A stretch of 64,000 nucleotides of DNA, taken from Cephalotus follicularis (lineage: Eukaryota > Streptophyta > Magnoliopsida > Oxalidales > Cephalotaceae). Where the stretch lies: positions 440,775-504,774 of the forward strand of contig BDDD01000124.1 of NCBI GenBank assembly GCA_001972305.1. Direction: 5' to 3'. The notes beneath the pieces were generated by a model. That model was not told the DNA's origin. It did not search any database and worked only from the letters and a program-made list of their open reading frames with translations. How positions within the stretch are numbered: the stretch's first letter is position 1; every line of letters starts with the position of its first letter. Below, one piece after another: positions 56,818 to 64,000 of this stretch. Position numbers and translations under genes: made by a program.

Positions 56818-58710
56818 TGTGATCTAACACCCATAACGTTTTTGACGGAAATGAAGATGATGAATGGGTTATCTAGCAGGTCTCACACAATAGCAACCAT
56901 ACCATAGCCGTACACATAACCATATTCCATTTAAAAGATAGGAACTTACCATCAAGGATCACATAGGATCCACATCCGTCAAAACCATTTTAAAAACCAT
57001 GTCCATAGCCATAAATCATTTTCTATAACCATAAACCATTTTTCATAACCATAAACCATTTTCCATTTTGTTGATCCCTATCGGAGTTGTAAAACAATGG
57101 AGAGGAAGTTTGACTAGGATATCCGCATCCAGATGTCTCAATCGAACTATCCTAACTATTTATTGAAAACCATTTCGAAATCCGTTTTAATGATTATAAG
57201 ACACTTTTATAAAACTTCTATCTTAAAGGTTCACTTTGGAAAATCGATTTAGGAATCAAAGATGTTAAAGAGGATTTCCATAGGTTACAAGGCCTTAGGA
57301 AAGCTTCCTATGGAATCCGTTTAAAGATAAAATCATTTTGGATTAAAACCATGTAAAACAGTGAAATTCGGCTAAGATAGGACTTTAGGCATCGACGCTT
57401 AGCACTAGGCGTCGACGCTTAGCACTAGCACCTAAGCGTCGACTATCTGTGTTGGGCATCGACGCTTAATTTTAAGCGTCACTGGCTTAGAAGGCATTAA
57501 CACAAAGCGTCGACGGGTCAGTCTTAAAGTCATAAAAGCGTCGACGGTTCCAAAAGAAATTACTGTTGTCAACAGTTCGAAAACCAGATTAAAAACCATT
57601 TCAAAATCCGTTAAATTCTGTTTTGAACCATACCCAGTACCGGTACCCATCCCTTTAACATATATTCAATCATACATCACCGTAACAATCCATTTAGCAC
57701 ACAATCATCAATTAATAGTCATATCAATCCATACAATTCATTAAAAATGCATGAATGCAAGCAAAATAGTATAACCTACCTCAATTGTTGAACTTGCATA
57801 TTCTACTGCTGTTCATTTCCATTTGTCGCTGAATTGAATTTGGTTGTTCCTTCAACTCCACTTGCTGTCGTTGCTAAACTGGCGCTCTACTACCAAAACA
57901 GGGTCTTGTTGCGCCAACCGAGTTCTACTCACTGCCACGCACAACTCCTTCTTGTGCTAACAGAGCTTCCACTTTCTCTCTTAGCATCACTGCAATAACT
58001 ATCACACTTTTGTTACGACCTGTGCACCGAAAGCAACACATTGGCGTCACCGGTGCTCTGGCCAGATTTCGGACAACACACCGGGGCTCCAACCACTCCA
58101 CCAACAGGCTCTAAATTGGTTGATCCACACATAATTTCCGCAAAATGGCCGTGACTCATCGCGAATCTCACAGTCAAAGCCAGCATTAGTCTGACTCACA
58201 ATGTCAACTCCTCGGTCATCAACAACTCCGACCACCTCACAAACGGACCTCCACAAGACCCGTTCTACACATCCTACTCAAAACTCACCGGGAATCGATG
58301 TCAAATGCCGTGTCACAGGCGACAACAAGTAGAACTCGCTGAGTTGACTCGACAACTAATCCCGGCTGATTCCGGCCAAAATACGCCTCGACGGTCATCA
58401 TGATGGGTGTAGTTGATATTCACGATGAAAACCAGCCTCACCCGCGATGATCACTGGTTGCGAAAAATGGACGGCAGAGGTGCCAAGCGTCAAGAAGAAA
58501 AAGGGAAGGAAAGAGAAGAAGAGGAAGAGAAGGTTATCGTCAGTCATAGAGGACCTGTGCGCCTTCCTTATCCAGTCCGACACCTTTGACTTCTTTGGCA
58601 CCATCTCTCTTTCTCTCTCTCGCGCATTCTCTCATCTCCCGGCCCTTTCTCGATTTTGTGAAGCGCCTAAGTGCCTTTATTTGTTTTTTTTTTAAATTTG
58701 GGGCATTACA
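56818..58710 (-). mobile_element. TE9: probable solo LTR
   Basis: It begins TGTGATCTAACACCC and ends GGGGCATTACA, matching on the minus strand the TGTAATGCCCC start and ...CACA end typical of the other LTRs here. No coding region, primer site or polypurine tract flanks it. Class-c motifs lie at 57388-57550. A GC-richer patch at 58030-58440 has no recognisable product. No matching target duplication was found (ACAAA left, ATGCA right), so the limits are tentative. Confidence 0.5.
57388..57550. repeat. AAGCGTCGACGCTT motif cluster in TE9
   Basis: About seven copies or variants occur, such as gcatcgacgctt, gcgtcgacgctt, aagcgtcgacta and aaagcgtcgacgg. It is the same class as in TE6. Confidence 0.82.
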
Positions 58711-58738
58711 ATGCACATACAATATAAATGGAACTAAG

Positions 58739-58743
58739 ATTGT
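58739..58743. repeat. Target site duplication ATTGT, left of TE10
   Basis: ATTGT precedes TGTCACACCCC and is repeated at 63976-63980 after GGCGTTACA. The bases at 58711-58743 and 63981-64000 are the unassigned flank; nothing recognisable is in them. Confidence 0.92.
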
Positions 58744-60737
58744 TGTCACACCCCGTTTCCATAAAACATGGTCAACATAAAAAGTGGTACGGCAATCAAC
58801 ATATAAATCCGGCTTATGCAAAATTACCATAAAATTTAAAACTTTCCCAATCCAATAACAACTTGCGGAAGCATTCCAATATAAGCCGAAATAAACCACA
58901 TCATGCATCCCATACTACGTGATGCCCGATAATCCAAACGTAACTGTTGATCGCCCAAAACGGAGCGTGAAAATAAAACAATACAAGATGACAATATTCA
59001 AAGATACAAAATCCGAATAATGTAATCAATAATCCAAATACATAATTAAGAGAAATAACAAGTCTTCTCTTTAAATCTCCGTGCATGCTCCATGTCAGGA
59101 CCACTACATCAATCTGTTACAGTAGGGGTTAGCCTTTGTCCTCACTCGGCTAAGTGAATAAACCCATAAATACAGTTCAGGTAATAAGGCAATGAGTACC
59201 ATGAGTGAATACATAATGATGAGCCATGTCATGTAATTTTCATAGTAAAAATACCTCCGTATGTACATATATAAAAATATATGTATGCTCACAGTACAAG
59301 TATAACTCAAAAGTTATATCAACACAAGCAGTAAATATGTTCCTGAAAGGAACCAGACAATCCAAACGTCATAACCGTCGGCACCTCGTGGCCCCAACGT
59401 CATGCACTCTTACTCCATCCCCGTTTGCGAACGGTTTTAGAGAAAGTCCTCCATAAGTTGCTTAGCACGGTGGCTAAACCAACAGCAAGTTACCCGCACA
59501 ACGACTGAGTAATCAACAAGTTATCAGCACGATGGCTAATAATCAACAAGTTATTAGCACGACGGCTAATAATCAACAAGCACAAGCATTTCACAAGTCA
59601 AGCAATTATGATTTCCCAGAAAAGAAGTCGACGTCTTCTACAAAGACGTCGATGTCTTTCCAACCCAGAACGTGGTTTACACAATTTCAACACACCAAGC
59701 CATTCCTAAACCAATCCTTTACACAAAAGAATCACGTATTCATGTAATCATGCATGCAAGCTTAACTCAGTATATCACAGTAACATTTCAACGAGTCCAG
59801 AATCTAAATCCATTCAACAACATACAATTCATCATACTAAACATTAACTTTAGAACTCAAAATGCACATATGAATCCATCACTTTCCCCTACCTTTGATT
59901 TCAAGTTAGAAATCGAAAGTCCACCTCTTTTAGTACTCCAAGAAGTCACTTGAGTCCACACGTACGACTTGGAAGTTCCTGGTTCGTCCAGGCAGTTGGT
60001 GTGCAAGCTCCAAGCTTCCTTGCTCAACAATGGCACACACACACTGATTTTTCTTTCTCTCTTTCTTCTGGTGTTATAAAACGAGAGAGAGAGGTGGGGA
60101 GGGTTGGTATTAAGCAGATTCCTCCTACCTAACACACTTCTTCTGTCTTCTAACAACCACACCCGAGATCTCTCCCACTTTCCCTCTTTCTGCCTATTCT
60201 TTTTCATATTCTATTCTTCCTTTGCAGATTGCATGTTAGGATGGCATAAATCCTTGAATGTTACATGTGAGGACATGTTCTGGGCATTCCTGGCAATACA
60301 CAAACATGGTTAACATGTCGAATCGCACTTGAAAAGGCGTTAGGTAAGCACCTAAACAATTCTCCCCACATGTATTTCTGCCGACGAAGAACGTGCTGGC
60401 CATTCTTACAAAGGCGTCGACGTCTTTTCCTTAGACGTCGATGTCTTTTCCAGTTTGGTAAGAAGGTGTCGATGCATTTTCCAAATGTCGACGTGCATAC
60501 CCATGCATTCACGTGAGCCCTAGCTCACAAAGGAGTCGACGTCTTTCCAAAAGACGTCGATGTCTTTTGGCCAAAACAGCGCCGTTTCAAGCTTTAACAT
60601 ACACACTCCATTTCCAAGTCCATAATTAGGGTTTTAAGCATACTTTGAGTTCAAAAACTCAACATTCTCATTAATCCACATTTAAGAATTACATCACAAA
60701 TTGAAATATTACATTTAGGAAAATGCCGGGCGTTACA
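58744..60737 (-). repeat. TE10 3' LTR (left copy)
   Basis: It is 1,994 bases, TGTCACACCCC to GGGCGTTACA. Compared with the right LTR it lacks about 500 bases near 59600. Class-b motifs lie at 59625-59665 and 60410-60570, with near-perfect palindromes such as aaagacgtcgatgtcttt. Confidence 0.9.
60410..60570. repeat. RACGTCGATGTCTTT motifs in the TE10 left LTR
   Basis: Copies include gcgtcgacgtctttt, agacgtcgatgtcttt, gtgtcgatgc and aaagacgtcgatgtctttt. Colinear copies lie at 63650-63800 in the right LTR, and further ones at 62540-62670 and 62890-62930. Confidence 0.85.
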
Positions 60738-60755
60738 TCCACCCCTCCTTCAAGA
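60738..60755 (-). other. Polypurine tract of TE10
   Basis: The minus strand reads tgaaggaggggtgga at the LTR edge, identical in core to TE2 and TE7. Confidence 0.8.
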
Positions 60756-60782
60756 GATTTCGTCCTCGAAATTAACACAATA

Positions 60783-62315
60783 CTAGAGCAAATGCGGGTA
60801 GCGTTCTCGGATGTCCTCCTCACGCTCCCAAGTTGCCTCATCAGGTTTGTGAAACTGCCATTGAACCTTGACCATGGAAATGGTTCGGTAACTCAAAGTC
60901 CGTATCTTCCGATCGAGAATCCGCACAGGTAACTCCTCACAAGATAGATCATCCTGTACAGGAACAGTATCATAATCCAGGACATGTGACGGTTCCGGGA
61001 TATATCTTCTCAGCATAGACACATGGAAGACGTCGTGCACGTTTGACAGTGCAGGAGGTAAAGCAAGCTGATAAGCTACCTCCCCAACTCTCTCAAGAAT
61101 CTCAATAGGACCAATGTAGCGAGGAGCTAATTTGCCCTTCTTCCTAAACCGTTGCACGCCCTTCCACGGTGATACTTTCAGGAACACGTGATCACCCACT
61201 CCCTTCCCGGTATCTCTCCTCTGTGATGGTCCCGCGGCCGCACCACTGCTGCTCCCCGGCCCAGTAGGTGCTGTAGCTGAACCCTTTGGGCAGCCTCTCG
61301 CTGAATGGCCAGATGCTCCACACCTCAAGCATAGCCCATTCATCCTCCAGCAATGCTTCTGTAAGTGGCCCTTCCGACCACAGTGATAACAGGCTCCGGT
61401 TCCCGCATTACTCCCTTGACTAGGAGTCCTCAGCGTGGCAGTCTGCCCAAATATGTTCTTCGATGACTTACTCGGAGAACCACTACCCTGCCATTTCGAA
61501 GAAGCTGGTCTTGTCGGGTTTTGTTTAACCTGTTGCACCCGAGCCCTTTCCGCTCGATCCTCACTAGATATGCTCTCAAGCAGCCTCGCCTTCTGTGCGA
61601 CCTCTGAGAAGGTACCCAGCTCCATAGCTCTGATCCTCGACCGAAGGTCCGGTCGCAAACCCTTCAAAAACCTCCTTATCTTTTTCACATCATCAGCTAC
61701 CAGGTACGGTGAATGTCTGGCTAGCTCCATAAACCTGGCCTGGTACTCGGCCACAGACATCTCCCCTTGCCGTAACTCCAGAAGCTCACTCTCCCTCAGT
61801 TCTTGCTCCATCCGGGGTACATAGGAATCGAGGAACTCTGTCTGGAACGTCTCCCATGTAACTTCAAGTCCGGCGGACTCCCACTTTGCCTTGACCATCT
61901 CCCACCAGTGAGTGGCCTCTCCCCATAAACGGTATACTGCAAATTTCAGCTTCTGAGTATCGGTGCAGTCAATCACCGTGAAAATCTTCTCTAGATCTTG
62001 AAGCCATCTCTCAGAAATTGTGGCGTCAAGCTCTCCCCAGAAACTAGGTGGGTTCTGTCTCATGAATCTCTCGATGTCCCTTCCGAATTGACTACCATCC
62101 TCTCCCGGGCAATGATCGGGAGCTCTGTGTTGCGGCCGGGCTTGCGCGTAGTGTTGGCGCATCTCCTCCACATTGGCCATATTAAAGGCCATATGTTGCT
62201 GGAAGTAGTCAGCAATCCGGGTCATCGGATCTCTAGTATCTTGAGGAACATTCACTCCTTCAGGGGCATTGGCTCCAGTGGTCCTAGCCCTACCACGCGT
62301 TCTCCTTCGGTCCAT
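60783..62315 (-). CDS. Gag-integrase C-terminus fusion protein, 510 residues, intact ORF
   Basis: This is the only clean long ORF in the window. ATG at 62313-62315 gives MDRRRTRGRARTTG, a basic N-terminus. Residues about 95-230 form the retrotransposon gag (capsid) domain. Two intact CCHC knuckles lie at 309-322 (CYHCGRKGHLQKHC) and 329-342 (CLRCGASGHSARGC). After GKG at residue 372 the sequence jumps in frame to [14 protein letters not shown], the GPY/F-type module of integrase, and ends with the chromodomain (about 465-510, EATWEREEDIRERYPHLL). All enzymatic domains between are deleted. In TE7 the same gag residues continue as GKGISKGRVFTL, which places the junction at about 61200. Inferred role: a particle and RNA-binding protein with a chromatin-binding tail. 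Alternatively it may be a chance in-frame deletion that has not yet decayed. Confidence 0.85.
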   Translation of the reverse strand: MDRRRTRGRARTTGANAPEGVNVPQDTRDPMTRIADYFQQHMAFNMANVEEMRQHYAQARPQHRAPDHCPGEDGSQFGRDIERFMRQNPPSFWGELDATISERWLQDLEKIFTVIDCTDTQKLKFAVYRLWGEATHWWEMVKAKWESAGLEVTWETFQTEFLDSYVPRMEQELRESELLELRQGEMSVAEYQARFMELARHSPYLVADDVKKIRRFLKGLRPDLRSRIRAMELGTFSEVAQKARLLESISSEDRAERARVQQVKQNPTRPASSKWQGSGSPSKSSKNIFGQTATLRTPSQGSNAGTGACYHCGRKGHLQKHCWRMNGLCLRCGASGHSARGCPKGSATAPTGPGSSSGAAAGPSQRRDTGKGVGDHVFLKVSPWKGVQRFRKKGKLAPRYIGPIEILERVGEVAYQLALPPALSNVHDVFHVSMLRRYIPEPSHVLDYDTVPVQDDLSCEELPVRILDRKIRTLSYRTISMVKVQWQFHKPDEATWEREEDIRERYPHLL

Positions 62316-62349
62316 ATGTTCCTATAAGAAGGACGATGGTTAGTCACAA

Positions 62350-63975
62350 TATACATTTTCGTACCCACATAATCATAATAATCGTGCAAGCTTTTCAAAA
62401 TGGTTTAAAACTTTTAGGAAAGCAACCATAATGCAAGTCACAGTAACAATGCAAACATATGCTCAGAATGCATCTAGGTTCATTTCTAAAGTCGTTTTGG
62501 TCTAACGGTCTTCATTCATGTGAAATTCCACTGTCTAGGAGGAAAGACGTCGATGTCATCCCTAAAGGCGTCGATGTCTTTTAGCCTAAAGCGCCAGTTC
62601 TATGCACAAATGTTCCCAGGCTTTTCTGGACCAAAGACGTCTATGTCTTTTACAAAGACGTCGATGCCTTTTTCATACCAGGGATTACCAGTTCGCAGTC
62701 TTGATCCTAGGGTGTGATATCCAACCTTTTAATCCATCATAACTACGAATCTCACTCCATAAACGTATAAGGTATGCTACTGGTTAAAAATATATACAAC
62801 CATAACATCAACCCGAACCAAACAGGTAATCCCAAGTGGCTAGAATAGCCATCTAAAGTAAAACTCATAGTTCAATGATTTCCCAGAATAGAAGTCGACG
62901 TCTTCTACAAAGACGTCGATGTCTTTGCAACCCATAACGTGGTTTACACAATTTCAACACACCAAGCCATTCCTAAACCAATCCTTTACACAACAGAATC
63001 ACGTATTCATGTAATCATGCATGCAAGCTTAACTCAGAATCTCAATCCATTCAACAACATGCAATTCATCATGCTAAACATTAACTTTAGAACTCAAAAT
63101 GCACATATGAATCCATCACTTTCCCCTACCTTTGATTTCAAGTTAGAAATCGAAAGTCCACCTCTTTTAGTACTCCAAGAAGTCACTTGAGTCCACAAGT
63201 ACGACTTGGAAGATCCTGGTTCATCCAGGCAGTTGGTGTGCAAGCTCCAAGCTTCCTTGCTCAACAATGGCACACACACACTGATTTTTCTTTCTCTCTT
63301 TCTTCTGGTGTTATAAAACGAGAGAGAAAGGTGGGGAGGGTTGGTATTAAGCAGATTACTCCTACCTAACACACTTCTTCTGTCTTCTAACAACCACACC
63401 CGAGATCTCTCCCACTTTCTCTCTTTCTGCCTATTCTTTTTCATATTCTATTCTTCCTTTGCAGATTGCATGTTAGGATGGCATAAATCCTTGCATGTTA
63501 CATGTGAGGACATGTTCTGGGCATTCCTGGCAATACACAGACATGGTTAACACGTCGAATCGCACTTGAAAAGGCGTTAGGTAAGCCCCTAAACAATTCT
63601 CCCCACATGTATTTCTGACGACAAAGAACGTGCTGGCCATTCTTACCAAGGCATCGACGTCTTTTCCTTAGACGTCGATGTCTTTTCCAGTTTGGTAAGA
63701 AGGTGTCGATGCATTTTCCAAATGTCGACGTGCATACCCATGCATTCACGTGAGCCCTAGCTCACAAAGGAGTCGACGTCTTTCCAAAAGACGTCGATGT
63801 CTTTTGGCCAAAACAGCGCCGTTTCAAGCTTTAACATACACACTCCATTTCCAAGTCCATAATTAGGGTTTTAAGCATACTTTGAGTTAAAAAAACTCAA
63901 CATTCTCATTAATCCACATTTAAGAATTACATCACAAATCGAAATATTACATTTAGGAAAATGCCGGGCGTTACA
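62350..63975 (-). repeat. TE10 5' LTR (right copy), truncated
   Basis: It begins abruptly at tatacattttcgtaccc, matching the interior of TE7 LTRs (near 43764), and ends GGGCGTTACA. The U5 part and primer-binding site are deleted. It retains the 500 or so bases missing from the left LTR, so the two LTRs have complementary deletions. Confidence 0.88.
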
Positions 63976-64000
63976 ATTGTATTAACTAGGAGTATTTCAA

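Larger units (their letters stand above)
58744..63975 (-). mobile_element. TE10: internally deleted Tekay-type element with gag-integrase fusion
   Basis: The left (3') LTR is 58744-60737, the coding region 60783-62315 on the minus strand, and the right (5') LTR 62350-63975, lacking its U5 part and primer-binding site. ATTGT is duplicated exactly on both sides. Protease, RT, RNase H and the catalytic part of integrase are gone. At 5,232 bases it is far shorter than TE7 without its insert. LTR starts and polypurine tract match TE2 and TE7. Confidence 0.93.

Noticed and set aside
2948-56820. AATCT at 2948-2952 and AATGT at 56816-56820 as a target duplication of one TE2 insertion into copia
   Set aside because: One mismatch is tolerable, but sequence after 56820 is not the missing copia half, and the LTR tips at the two ends have opposite orientation.
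58447-58620. Lys/Arg-rich ORF with a CT-rich end, perhaps a host exon
   Set aside because: Low-complexity purine and CTCTCT tracts within TE9; no splice-supported coding structure.
58398-58908. ORFs around the TE9 to TE10 boundary
   Set aside because: They cross the LTR end and the TE10 insertion point, so they cannot be one gene.

Overview
This window is repeat-rich nuclear DNA of a flowering plant. Every coding stretch I can recognise belongs to an LTR retrotransposon: Ty1/copia of SIRE type, Ty3/gypsy chromovirus of Tekay/Del type, and Ty3/gypsy of Athila type. The primer-binding sites are the plant forms, matching initiator tRNA-Met and, in the Athila-type element, tRNA-Asp. I see no host gene, tRNA, rRNA or CRISPR array. 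TE numbers below are mine.

Layout, left to right. TE1 (1-2952, minus) is the 3' part of a SIRE-like copia element plus a decayed extra ORF. TE2 (2953-5394, plus) is a Tekay fragment: an inverted LTR tip, the integrase C-terminus and a truncated 3' LTR. TE3 (5395-8458, resuming at 28975-30408, plus) is an old Tekay integrase plus its 3' LTR. TE4 (8459-28974, minus) is a gag-pol element inserted in the TE3 LTR, with target duplication TGATA/TGACA. TE5 (16074-26369, minus) is a close relative of TE4 inserted in a TE4 LTR, with duplication AAGGA. TE6 (30409-56656, plus) is a Tekay element whose pol is split by TE7 (34089-52868, minus; duplication GGGCT). TE7 in turn carries TE8 (34590-43275, plus; Athila type; duplication ATAGC/ATATC) inside its left LTR. 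After TE6 come an LTR tip (56657-56815), a probable solo LTR, TE9 (56818-58710), and TE10 (58744-63975, minus; duplication ATTGT), an internally deleted element. The relative order of insertion can be read from this: TE5 is younger than TE4, which is younger than TE3; TE8 is younger than TE7, which is younger than TE6.

How the parts work together. In an intact element, Gag forms the particle. Protease, reverse transcriptase, RNase H and integrase copy and insert the element, and the chromodomain at the integrase end targets chromatin. Nearly all copies here are broken by nonsense codons, many readable as C-to-T changes (CAG to TAG, CGA to TGA), by small indels, or by large deletions. None appears autonomous. 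The exception in coding terms is TE10, which keeps one clean 510-codon ORF fusing Gag in frame to the integrase C-terminus and chromodomain.

The most unusual signal is in the LTRs. They carry clusters of short palindromes centred on TCGA, in three classes: CAGTCGACTG, AAAGACGTCGATGTCTTT and AAGCGTCGACGCTT. The class does not follow the pol phylogeny: related Tekay elements carry different classes, while Athila-type TE8 shares one with Tekay elements. This may be a shared regulatory or structural module exchanged between retrotransposon lineages.
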